NCBI GenBank assembly: GCA_036874045.1
Contig: CM072344.1
Coordinates: forward strand, 15,162,501 to 15,226,500
Length of the DNA: 64,000 bases
Reading direction: 5' to 3'
DNA from: Cymodocea nodosa
Lineage: Eukaryota > Streptophyta > Magnoliopsida > Alismatales > Cymodoceaceae
How positions within the stretch are numbered: the stretch's first letter is position 1; every line of letters begins with the position of its first letter. This document shows, piece after piece, positions 13,407-24,507 of the stretch. The notes under the pieces are model-generated. The model saw nothing but the letters and a program-made list of their open reading frames with translations, searched no databases and was not told the DNA's origin. The position numbers were made by a program, and so were the translations under genes.

Positions 13407-14215
13407 TTAGAGTTTATGAACTCCAACTTTCCTTCTAAGAAGTTGAAATTGTTCAAGAGGTAGTGCTTTGATAAACACATCAGCCAGTTGCCTTTCAGAT
13501 TTGTAGTAAATGAGTGACACTTCTCCCAGATCTTGTATTTCTCTTAATGCAAATACCTTTATGTTGAAATGCTTGGTCCTTCCATGAAAAATAGGGTTGT
13601 GAGAGATAACAATGGTCACTTGGTTGTCAACATACACTGTAGTAGGTTCCTTTTGATGCAAGGAAAGATCAATCATGATTTTTCTTAGCCAAACAGCCTG
13701 ATTCACAGCTGCATTTGCAGCAATTATCTCTGATTCAACAGTTGATTGTGCAACTAAATCCTGATTTTTTGAACTCCAAGAGAAAAAATTATCACCAATT
13801 CCAAAACAATAGCCAGATGTGCTTCTTAAATCATCCAGAGAACCTAATCGAGATCACTGTCAAAAAATCCAATGAAGATTGTATGATTTGACCTCTAAAA
13901 TTTGAGGCCATAATTCACTGTACCCTTGATATAACACAAAACCCTTTTTACGGCCTACCAACGATAAGCATTAGCTTTATACATAAATCTTGTAAGTGCA
14001 CCTAGAGCAAAAAGAATATCTGGTCTGGTTGCAGTAAGATAGAGGATACTTCCAACAAGACTCCTATATAGCCTTTCATCAGTCATAACAGTAGTTGATT
14101 TAGAAGACAACTTGTCCTTTAAACTGGTTAGAGTGCTAGAAGGATTACACTCCTCCATGTTGAACCTGAGAAAAAGTTCTTTTGCATACTTTCCTTATGA
14201 AACTATAATTTCACA
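13407..14215 (-). pseudogene. Broken copia polymerase: reverse transcriptase end and RNase H
   Basis: The first segment carries KYAKELFLRFNM, YRSLVGSILYLTATRPDI and RWxAVKRVLCYIKGT, typical of the C-terminal part of copia reverse transcriptase. The second carries SGYCFGIGDNFFSWSSK, AQSTVESEIIAA, VYVDNQ and HFNIKVFALRE, typical of copia RNase H (Ser-Thr-x-Glu and Asp positions visible). Between and before these are in-frame stops, including one inside the RW-AVKRV block and one in the LKF block, so no functional protein is made. Confidence 0.85.
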
Positions 14216-14329
14216 ACCATAAATCAAAAGCAAAGATGTAGAAATTGCTCACCATATAGAGTGGGCTACTTTATGCACACCTAAATTGGTATAAAGATAA
14301 TTTTGATTTGGCAATTGAAAGATAGAAAT

Positions 14330-14695
14330 AGTTGGAGATCGGTCACTCTTCATTCGATTTAAATGAGTAAGAAAAAGAAATAGGTGGCAATAGAGAAGGA
14401 AACAATTAATGTTGCCGACATATTTGCTAAATGTGAAGATATCATGAAATGAAAAGCAATGTACCATTCTATTTCTAATCTTCCTAATAAAGCTAAAGGG
14501 GCTTGGAGTATAGGTCGATGGGAGATGCCTAATGCTTGTCAAATTTAGTTGTTCTTTTTTTGTAACTATTTTTTTATGCCTTTGTAGGGGTTTGGCCTAG
14601 TTGTCTCTACTTGTATTCCTTTTGATTTTGGGCCGCTACCTCGTAAATAAATTGAAGATTTCTTTTCAAAAAAGAAAAAGAAAAAGAAAAAGAAA
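14330..14695 (+). mobile_element. Possible 3' end of a LINE (L1-like) with A-rich tail
   Basis: A short NVADIFAK motif resembles the end of a LINE RNase H domain. It is followed by a T-rich 3' UTR-like stretch with TTTGTAACT, CTTGTATTCC and AAATAAATTG, then a 30-bp AAAAAG-type tail at about 14668-14695. This layout fits a strongly 5'-truncated LINE. The coding trace is very short, so the call is tentative. Confidence 0.35.
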
Positions 14696-14797
14696 ACCCT
14701 TTGTAAGGCACAAACCCTTCCTAAGTACATATGAAAGTCATTTTACAAAAACTCCACCAAGTCCTATGTATATATAAACATAAAAGAATGTACCTTA

Positions 14798-14970
14798 AGG
14801 TAGGGTTTGTATTATCAGCATAGTCAAGAAAGAAAAGTTTAAAATTTATTCCTAACTTTCTTGATGTTTATGCTGTATAGAAAAGTTGAGAATTTATTTT
14901 CAATTTTATTAGATATAAAGATTGGAAGCTTCCCAACTTTCAAATCCTTTATGGTCTGAAAGTTGAGAAG
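14798..14970. mobile_element. Terminal fragment of the MITE family seen at 12582-13348
   Basis: After a TTA at 14795-14797 the sequence begins AGGTAGGGTTTGTATTATC and continues with TCCTAACTTTCTTGATG, then CTGTATAGAAAAGTTGAGAA and CCCAACTTTC. This follows, with substitutions, the inverted right end of the MITE at 12582-13348. The opposite terminus was not found, so it is likely a truncated or more diverged copy. Confidence 0.55.
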
Positions 14971-17900
14971 TTCATGCATCCATGAGCATCGTTAAGCATC
15001 GAAAAGCCTCACCACTCCAAGCATTGAAAACCTTCGCAACCCCATCTCACCATCTTCCTATCATCGCATCCTCATCCATAAGCATCTGCACCCATCCCTG
15101 TCTACATCCCTCATAGACATCTTCAAAAACCCTCACATTCGAGAAATCACCTTTCTCGTCTGAGACATTGAGGAATCTTATCAGTGAAGACAGTGGTGCA
15201 TCCATGCTATCGAAAACAACAATGTATTGTCATTTGATTAAACTGAATGTAATATGATAAAAATTTCAAAAAAGAGGAGAAGTTTGGTTTAAACTGAACA
15301 ATAGTTTGGTTTGACCAAAGAAGATATTCGATATAACCAAACGGGAGTTCAATTAAACCAAATGTAATGTGATTAAAAAAAAATAATTGAAACCTTACGA
15401 GTGGTTGGGAGAGGCAGTGACTTATTGCCTCTCCATTATGAATGAATGTTTAAGGTGGTGAAATAAATTCATCGTCTCATATTTACAAAAGAAAAGATTT
15501 ACGAAGAGAGAGAGAGAGAAGGCAAGAGAAAAAGAGGATAAGAGGGAGGACGTGAGAAGAAAAAGAAGGAAAAGGGGAAGAAAATATTTGGAAATAATTA
15601 TTAAAAATTTTCTTAGTAAGTATTTCAATTTATTAGTTTGAAATTTACATTTATGCTGATTATTGCATTTTTACTATTAGTTGATGTATGAGTTTCATTC
15701 CGTTATTATTGACGAAAGCATGTATTATTTAAATTACATGAAACGTGTCATCTAATATCATGAAGCATTTATTTGGATATGGTATGTGGTTGTAATATTT
15801 GCATAATTAGATGATTATAGTATGACTAGTATATCCAACTATAAGGGTGAATGCGTGGTGTTATGCACATAATTATAACTGTGATTGTTGCCTTCGGACT
15901 TGTCACAAACATATATGTGACCTTGAAATTATGTGTTGAGTCTCCCTCTTGATGATTGAGCGGACTAGGTAATCTTCAGAGAGGAAGATTATGAGTTGAG
16001 TCACCTTATGAGAATTGGACGATTAGGTAATCTCAAGTGTAGAACAATCAACTTTGTTAGATCTGTGTTGTCAAGATGAGCTACAGTTTTAGTCGAAAAT
16101 TATAATTATTAATGTAAATATTGTTACAGATACTAAGACTTAATTTCAAATTGATATTGCATCGTAGCTATGGTCTTTGACACCTTTGCAAGTCATTCAT
16201 ATTTTTTGATGAACATTTTGAACTAATGATTGAGTGCTTATTGAGTTGTGACTCATAAAATCTTTTGACATTTTTTTTAAAGATCTTGAAGCCTAGTCAG
16301 GAAGCTCGTTGAGAGAAAGGACCAACTCCATTAGTTGTTCAAGGTGGAGCCTAAGTTTGTGATCTTTCTTTTTATTTTGGTTGTATGGTTGCACAAAGTC
16401 AAATTTTGTGATGTGTGACGAAGTTTGAAGGAATATTTGATTATGTTGTGAAAAATCAAATATATTATGAAATAGAATTTTGTTAAACTTCTTCAACAGG
16501 GTACCTTAGTCTTGCAATGTTAAGGGAAACTTTTCACATACATTTTAGAAATGTGAATTTTTCACATACCTTGCAATTTTTAATAAATAATTTATTTATA
16601 TATGCATCTATATATCAATTAGTTTGTTCACAAACCATTATTACATATTTAAGTATATATATGAGGGTGGGTGCATGTGTAATTGGTTCAAGGGTTGTCC
16701 TCATCCATTTTTCTAGTCGATGATTTCATTATTCTCATATTATTTTTTATTTCAAATTATTCTAATTTTTTTAATATTATTTTTAATTTCAAATATTTAT
16801 TGTAATTTAGTTATTAATAGTTGTACTTTGTTATGAGGTTATTAATATTAATATTATAATTTAGGTTATTCATCGAAAATCTAAATTACACAATTTTTTA
16901 AACTTTTTGACAATAATATAAACAATCACTAATATCACTTTCTTAACTTTTCATTTCCTTTATTTATGCATCTTCTAATAGTGCATGTACAAGGCCTAAA
17001 ACTCAAATGAAATGTAATCATTATCATGCCAAATGGTAGAAACTACATTAAAAATTCTAACATTATATTTTATGTTTTAGATTTCAAATTCTACTAAGTT
17101 TGAGTCTTGATGAATGTAAAGACTACCATTATAAAAAAAATTCCTTTTTCCATGATATTAGCCAATATTTGACTAACACCCCTCAATTATCTCCTACTGA
17201 ATTAAGTATCAAATAGGTGTTACATTTTTCAACATATATAAAATAAAATGTATTCATTATCATTCCAACAACTACAAACATGTTATCTTCAATGCTTCTT
17301 GAAAGTTTGAATTGTAATGGCTTTTTTGTGATTATAAAAATTTCAACAATTTCTGATTTTATATTCTTATTTTTCAAATAAGAAAATAACATAACAAAAC
17401 ATGATTAGCAAATTTTAAAAATCACCCAACATTTGATATTCAAAGTGAAATTTCAAATAAAATTTATAGATCTTAGCATTTATAACACATTTCATTAATC
17501 AAAACTATATTACAAAACATGGTATTCATATTTGAGCTTCAAAATTTAGATTTCAAATTTTAACAACTATTTTTAATTTAATCTCAAAATCCATTTTTTA
17601 CAAATCTTAATATTCAAAAATATTTCATAAATCAATAAAAACTATAAAATTCTCTCACACAACTTTCATTGCACCATATGGTTCCATTGAAGATCAATTA
17701 CATATACATTTAAAAGAAGAGCTTCATCAAAGGGGATATAGACTCTAAAGTTTTTTAAGTGACTTAAAACTTAACTCATTAGGTTGTAGTGAGGTCTTTT
17801 TGAGTTATAACAAGATAAGACTTAGTGGATTTGCCAAAGTAAGTTGTAACAACAAGATGTTGACCCTAAATAATACCAAGTTAGTATAAGGATTAAGTAG

Positions 17901-19347
17901 GAATATTGAGGGGTAGACATAACTTAGGTTTTAAGTAAACTATTATAAATTTCCTTATGAAATTCTTGTCGCTCCTCATTTCTTCACTTAGATTAGATCA
18001 CTATAACTTTGATTAGTGTTTGTCTCTAAATTTCATTGCAAATCATTCCAATGCTTTTTAATTGGCCAAAAATTATCGATAATTTACTATTTACTCTTCT
18101 AGTAAAGTCACTCGATCCTAACATATCTTTCACACAATAAAGTGTAAGCCTGATTATGTTATCTTGCTATGATTGTATGTGAAAGTACTTATGGTAATTA
18201 ACATTACTAAAATTAAATCATGAGATCAACGAGATCGACCACGATTTCGTCGAATGCCTATAACTAATGAGCTAATGAATGTGTAACGCTTCGACACAAT
18301 TGATCATCATATTTATGTGTTCACAATCTCTATCTCAGGCTTTCTATATATATTCGTCAATCATATGGTGGCACATCATACAAAGACTCAAATATCCACA
18401 TCTTTAATGCAATGTGATTGTTTGGTACATTAGCATAACAATTGAGATAGGGCATACAACCAATATTCTAATAAAGAAATACTACCTTGTATGCCAACTT
18501 TTAGTGAAGACCATCTAAATTTGTAAAATTTATACGAAGAATCTTAAATCTTATGCTTCAATTCAAATATTATGAAAGCCTGATGAAAATAAAAAACCCA
18601 GTAAATACACAATAATTAGGTTGAGATCGAGATATATATGTCAGTGCTACTCATATCACCTTGTTTAATAGCACCACCATTCCTTTATTTTTCCCAATTC
18701 ATCCAGTACTCCTTACCTCAATTTCTAAGTTAAGGGACACACAAGTATTATCACCTCACATGAACATTAGTTATACATACATTTGTGAAAGCTTCCCAAG
18801 TTACATATGAAGCAAACCGAAGTTAGCATATTTTTGCACATGTATCACACCAATCTTTCAAGCCTCCTAGTATATATATTCCCACAAGCGATCATACCTC
18901 TCAGGATTTGTTTGATTGGGCGGATTGAAAAGGTAATTAAACATGTCAGTAATATACATATTTATATATATATGGTTAATCTTGGGAAAAGGCAATTAAT
19001 TAAGTTGCTTTTCTGAAGCAGAATCTTGATTGGCGCGCTGGGTCTAAACCCTAATTGCGTGAGAAATGGCAACAACAATGTCCGATCATCTTAAATTAAC
19101 CATTGATTTGAATCAAGCAAACGACAGGCATATGTGTTCTAAAACCGACGTTTCGAACCACTTCCCCATCAACAGCATTCCACAGAAACGTCTCATTTGG
19201 CAAGCCAGTACTCGTCCTTCTGGCAACCAGTTCAACATATTATATATCTATCCATCTATCTATCTCTTGGTACTCTATAGTAGAAATTTATTATTAAGTA
19301 GCTAGTTAAGTAATTCTCTTCAACTTGGTGTTTTCCATAGAGGTATT

Positions 19348-19349
<2 letters not shown>
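14971..19349. other. Intergenic, AT-rich, no gene seen
   Basis: No open frame here shows a recognisable domain. The stretch holds an AG microsatellite near 15509 and an LTR-like degenerate segment around 15850-16400. The rest is AT-rich DNA without visible structure. Confidence 0.55.
15850..16400. repeat. Possible degenerate LTR (gypsy-type) fragment
   Basis: The style of this sequence resembles plant gypsy LTRs: repeated GAGT-C-C-TTGATGA-TGAGCGGACTAGGTAATCT-like phrases at about 15938 and 15998, then TTGAGTTGTGACTCAT, a T-rich run and TTGAAGCCTAGTCAGGAAGC. Neither end nor a second LTR was identified and there is no coding trace, so this rests on pattern only. Confidence 0.25.
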
Positions 19350-19392
<43 letters not shown>

Positions 19393-19402
19393 AGAGAGAG
19401 AG
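19350..19402. repeat. Compound microsatellite (TA)20-(AG)n
   Basis: A pure TA run of about 40 bp passes directly into an AG run. It lies about 275 bp upstream of the putative TATA box of the C2H2 gene. Confidence 0.95.
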
Positions 19403-19676
19403 GGAATGAAGGAGAGATGGGAAAGAAATTTAAGTGCCTGCTAGATTCAACCCAAAGAAGAAAAAGAAACGCTTGAAAGGAGAAGGTGCAGCATGAGGAG
19501 GGGGGAGGAACGGGAAACGCAAGGGGGAGTCATCAGGAATCATCTCTGGTATGTATTAAATAAACAGCATCCCCTACTGAATCCACACCTTTAATACCAT
19601 ACAGCAGTGTGCATGCTCCCTTGCATGGCAAGAGAAACTAGGGTTTCACTTTCACATACCTCTTCCCATACTTGCC

Positions 19677-19684
19677 TTATAAAT
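19677..19684 (+). promoter_or_regulatory. Putative TATA box of the C2H2 zinc-finger gene
   Basis: TTATAAAT lies in the only moderately GC-balanced stretch upstream of the gene and is followed by a C/T-rich leader rich in CTT repeats. The coding exon starts about 1.1 kb downstream behind a TTCTGCAG acceptor, so a leader exon and a 5' UTR intron are inferred. No transcript evidence is available. Confidence 0.45.
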
Positions 19685-20770
19685 TGACCCACCCATCCCT
19701 CACTTCTCCTTCAACCCAACAGGAGTTACACAATACAGTTTCTTCCCCCTTCTCCTTCTTCTTCTTCCTCTTGCTTGTGCTGGCTGCCCTTCATATTTCC
19801 ACAAGGTTGATCGGACTCCCTTTCCTGCTTTTTATGTTTTCTTCTTCTCTTCTTCTTGATTTATGCATATCATCCTTGCATAGGAGCCATAATAATCTTC
19901 TTTATATCATTTCAATTTTATCATATGTCCCCGAAGAAACAACTTCTTCTTCTTCTTAGTTTATGCATGTCATCCTTGCGAACTGGGGTCATGTGCTTAT
20001 CTTCTCTATATTATTCCAATTTTATTGGACGTTTCTGAAGAGACTTCTTCTTCTTCTTCTTCTTCTTCAGTTATTCTTGATAATGGGAGTGATGTTAAAT
20101 CTGGGTTACTTTCTTCTACAGATACTTAAAAATGTTATTCTTCATGTATATGTTTCTCTCAACATGTGATTTATTGGTGTATATATATATATTTCACCTC
20201 AACTGTTGCATGATTCATTCTGTACTCATAAATCTGAAAGCTTTGATAAGTAGAGCCTTCAATATATGGATCTTCTGCGTACATGTGTGAATTTCCTTTT
20301 ATGATTTTTTTCTTATTATTAAACTAAAATATATGCTGATATCTTCATTCTTCTTGCATAAACTTTACAGCTACACATGAACGTGGTGCAACTTTATTAA
20401 TTTCTCCATATATATCATGCACATTATCTTATCTAAATGAGCAACATGAACAGAACCCTAGTTTATGAACTCTGAAAAGACACTTTTGTGATAAATGCAG
20501 ATTTATTATTATTTTTTCATGTCATATTTTCTGGTTGATTTTCTTAGATATCTGTAAGGAAACACCAGAAAAATAAAATATTAAATATCATCTGTAAATA
20601 GAATAATTTGTTTTCCTTACCTTAATTATAAAGACCCATAAAAAAATAGTCCTAGAATTAAATTCCTGATCGTGTTTTCTTCTTCTTTAGTTGTGGTTTC
20701 ATGATTGAACCGTTCTCCAAAATGAACTGATCCGTCCTTCACATGCATGTACTTGTTCTGCAGGAATCCA

Positions 20771-21376
20771 ATGGTGAAGAAAGCAATGGCGGAGGAAGCG
20801 GCGGCGGCGGCGACTGTGGCGGAGGCAGCGGAAGATGTGAAGTACTACGCCTGCCAGTACTGCGACAGGAAGTTCTACAGCTCCCAGGCCCTGGGAGGCC
20901 ACCAGAACGGGCACAAGAGGGAGCGGATGGCGACGAGGAGAGCGCAGAAAGAGCTCGACCTCTACGTCGACTCCGCCTTCCTCATCTCCCACCCACCTCT
21001 TCAAGCGGGGCAATACTACTACCACCACCACCACCACCCCTCCCTGTGCACCCCTACGCGCCTGGGCGCCTACACCACGCCCCACCAGCCATATCTCTCG
21101 GCCCCGCCGTCCGTGCATTTGCGTGGCCCAACCGGCGTCTGCAGGGTTCTCCGCCGCTCTTCCACTGGAAACGCCGGCTCTTCCTCCCGGACGTTGGCAT
21201 CTTCTTCCTCCTCTTCCTCTCATCGTCGCCCGGAGCAGATGGAGGAGAGGACCTTCTTCACCGCCCAGAGGCACCATGATCATCACCTCCCGTCTGCTGA
21301 TTCCACTCCTGACTGTGAGAACGCCGACGAGGTTGAGAGCAACGAAGCCGGCATTGATCTATCACTCCACCTCTAG
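20771..21376 (+). CDS. C2H2 zinc-finger protein, single QALGGH finger with EAR motif
   Basis: This 201-residue nuclear transcription factor is probably a repressor. The single finger has Cys28, Cys31, His44 and His48 (C-x2-C-x12-H-x3-H) and contains FYSSQALGGHQNGHKRER, the plant-specific QALGGH recognition helix of the ZFP1/ZFP3/ZFP4-like group. The protein ends in IDLSLHL, an LxLxL-type EAR repression motif. An Ala/Glu-rich N-terminus and a His/Ser-rich middle are low-complexity. The start at 20771 follows a TTCTGCAG splice acceptor at 20756-20763; an in-frame ATG at 20747 would add eight residues if the intron is not spliced. The gene is GC-rich against AT-rich flanks. The finger reads QNGH, where relatives commonly have QNAH. 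Family identity is firm, the exact orthologue is not. Confidence 0.9.
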   Translation: MVKKAMAEEAAAAATVAEAAEDVKYYACQYCDRKFYSSQALGGHQNGHKRERMATRRAQKELDLYVDSAFLISHPPLQAGQYYYHHHHHPSLCTPTRLGAYTTPHQPYLSAPPSVHLRGPTGVCRVLRRSSTGNAGSSSRTLASSSSSSSHRRPEQMEERTFFTAQRHHDHHLPSADSTPDCENADEVESNEAGIDLSLHL

Positions 21377-24300
21377 CCATTAAATCTTAAGATTTCACTG
21401 GTTTTAGATATTCATATTTTCAAAGTGTCAAAGTATTCTTCTACGATTTAAATATATAACTCAAAATTTACCAATAACGATGAAGATTGTATTTAAAACA
21501 AATATCTAAAAAAGAGAACTATTTATTTCAAATGTAATCATTATTATTAATAAATTTTAAGTTAATATATTTAAAAGGTAACATAACTACAAATTTAACT
21601 ATAAGTATTACTTATAAACTTATTTTCCAGTTTATCATCTTAATTATGTGAAAGGTTTCCACACATATATATATATAAATTCACCATCTTCCACGAGGGA
21701 GGTTAGAAAATTGCTGAAAATTTATCAAACTCCTCCTGATCATGTTCCTCAAATGTGTAATAAAATGAGCAATAATGGTATGTTTTTTAATTATTATTTC
21801 TTTAGGCATGTGGTACTTTATGTAATTTAGATTAATGGTTCAATGATGGTGAATGTTTCCTTTTTGATTTTAAATGTTTTGTAATGGTTTTCCTTTTCTT
21901 TATTTGATTGTAAAACTGAGTAGTGTAAGGAATATTTTTAACAAAATGACAAGGAGAAATGTGTTGGTTTGAAAAGTTATTCACAAAAAGAATCATTTTT
22001 CCATTGATTCCATTGGCAGCATAAACATTAGAGTTTTTTCCCTGGTTATTTCCTATCTTAAGAATAAATTTTAAGAAAAATATATACTACCTGGAGAAAA
22101 ATAAATTCCATTGTTTTCTAGTAGTTTTCTTGCTATTTTCTATTTTCATTCTTTGCTTTGTTTATGTTTAATCAAGGAGAAAGTTTTGGAAATGGGGTAC
22201 TTGAGAAAAAACATGTAGCCTAAAGAGTACATAATTAAGGTTTAATTCTAATTCTTATATCTTGACTATTTTCCAGTAATCGAGCTAAGAAAAAAGAGCA
22301 TATGTATTTTAAATAAATGGAAATCAAAGAAAAGAAATATATTTTTATTTGAAAAAAGGTATGTTTAAAAACTGATCTTTTGTGTTGAATGAAATAATAC
22401 TGAAGTTAAATTTAAATTAGGATACCTAGATCCATATATTTAAATTTTTAAAAAAATGTCAATATAGACACTTACAGTATTTTTTATTATAATTGTTTGA
22501 AAATAAAATATTAAATTCATTTTCAGCATATTGTTTTACGTTTCTTGTAAATCACATAAATATATTTTCATGTCGTTCTTCCTCTTATAAATATATTTAA
22601 TATTACAAAAAATATATATTAAAATTAAATTTAATATATCGTTTTAAACACTATCGTAAAAAAAATGTTGTGAATGCTTAAAGGAAAAATAAATTCATTT
22701 AAACAGATCTTCTTCTCAATTACATTGGGAGGATATTACTTCAATGGTTACCATGACGACAAGGACGTTAACCTCAATAGCCATTTAACCAGGGACTAAA
22801 CCGAAAACTCCCCCCTGAAATGGGTAGAAATATCAAATATCCACCAAACTTGGTAATCGACAACACCTGCGGGACCCACCTCTTCTTTAAAATATTACGC
22901 ATTTACCTACCAACTTTTTGTGACGTTTGAAATAATTATAATAATTGTGTACTATATATTATATTATAGTATATTACTTAAAATAATATTATTAATATAT
23001 ATTATATTATTTAAAATATTACATTTAAGTTGTACTTATTATTTATTAATTCAAAAATTATTAAAAATCATATTTTACATTATTTTCTGTTGTGTATAAA
23101 TATGTCAAGATTTCTAATTATTTTTTGACATACACAGACGTTCAAAATTTTCTATTATCTCCTAACATTTCAAACAATTTTCATCATTTTCTTTTTTTTT
23201 TGACAAGAATTATGCACAAACAATCTCTCAAATATTTTTCATCATTTTCCACTAAACTTTTGCAATCAACTGCGAGACCCACTTATTCTTTAAAATATTA
23301 CACATTTACCTACCAACTTTTTTGTGATGTTTGAAATAATTATAATAATTCAGCAACAACCCTTGTAGCATTTTTTTAAAAAATTTGAATTCTATAAAAT
23401 ATAAAAATACCATCATCAACAATTTTTTATTTTAACATCGATGATGTACTAATGTTTTATTAGAAAGGAAGAAAGAATTCATTAATAGTGTTGTCAATTA
23501 GATTATGTTATGTTGTATTTAATTAATATCATAACCTAAGCATAAAATAACTTTGATGCATGATTTGACTACAGTAGATGAGGTGGCTATAGTTGGGTCT
23601 CGTTCAGTTGACATGTCATGTTTTTTAATTTTAACTTATTTTAAGTTGATAGATGTAAATTATAAAATGAATATGTATAGGTGAGGGCAAATAAGATTAT
23701 GTACTTGGATAATTAAAAAATCTTTTATTATTATCTCTTTGTTTATAACAATCATTTTTTTGAAAAATTGTATGTTCAAACTATACAAACATGTGACTTA
23801 ATTAATGGAAGAGTAATTATTAACCACAAGATAAATTTTTAGTTTTGCCTGTAGACAAATCTTAATTTTACAAAAAAAAATCAACTAATGAAAAGTAAAC
23901 AAAGATATTTGTGCGTGACGAAATTTTGAACTTTTTCCAATATAAATATTGAAATTTTTTTAATTTTTTTTCTTTTTGTTTCTTATAGAAAGTTTAAAAA
24001 GTGTATAATTTTCAATAAATAAAAATAAAATTTAATATTGATAGTTTATATACTTAGCATTTAGTTTATGTTTTATTATTATTTATTTTATTTTAAAAAT
24101 AAAATTTATGATTTATTTTAAAATTTCAACACGTACATTTTTTTTTCTTGACTTTTATACTTTCGGTTTTTAATTTTTCTAATTTTATTTTCTTTGCATT
24201 CTGAAAAATAAAAAAATTGAAGTCAAATGTCTTCACCTACCGACCTCGCCGGCGGCGGACGACGTCGGGCGTCTGACTTTCAAAGCTGTCGTCAGCTGCC

Positions 24301-24507
24301 ACCAACGGCAGTTGCATCCATTGACTCCCTTCCTTCCTTCTCCCGAAAGTTCACGCCGCTTACCACCTCTTCCTTTCTCTCTCTTTATGTATTGGCCGTC
24401 TCTTCTCGCTCATAGGATCTCAATACCTCATCCCTCAACCCCACCTCTGCGTCTTGTGGTGGTGGTGTTGCTGTTCCTGTGCTTTGGGAAAGGTTATTGG
24501 TGAAGAA
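21377..24507. other. Intergenic, AT-rich; direct repeats and thiolase 5' leader
   Basis: Apart from the 79-bp direct repeats at 22869-23350 and a copy of a dispersed repeat at 21470-21600, this is AT-rich DNA with no gene. From about 24227 the composition turns GC-rich; that part is probably the promoter and 5' UTR of the thiolase gene. Confidence 0.6.
22869..23350. repeat. Pair of 79-bp direct repeats (22869-22947 and 23272-23350)
   Basis: Both copies run from GCGRGACCCAC through TTCTTTAAAATATTAC, CATTTACCTACCAACTTTTT and GTTTGAAATAATTATAATAA, with about six differences. They enclose about 325 bp. No terminal motif or target duplication identifies them as LTRs. Confidence 0.8.

Larger units (their letters stand above)
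12319..14215 (-). mobile_element. Ty1-copia retrotransposon remnant, 3' end with 3' LTR
   Basis: On the minus strand the order is reverse transcriptase tail (14215-13860), RNase H (about 13830-13407), a purine-rich GGAG, and an LTR starting TGTTGAG at 13397. The LTR probably ends near 12319 at a CA, giving about 310 bp once the inserted MITE (12582-13348) is subtracted. The 5' half of the element (LTR, gag, protease, integrase) is missing. The left limit of the LTR is an estimate because no second LTR is available for comparison. Confidence 0.75.

Noticed and set aside
20699..21286. Long antisense and other-frame open frames over the C2H2 gene
   Set aside because: They follow from GC-rich sequence opposite a real coding exon; low-complexity Arg/Val products with no domain.
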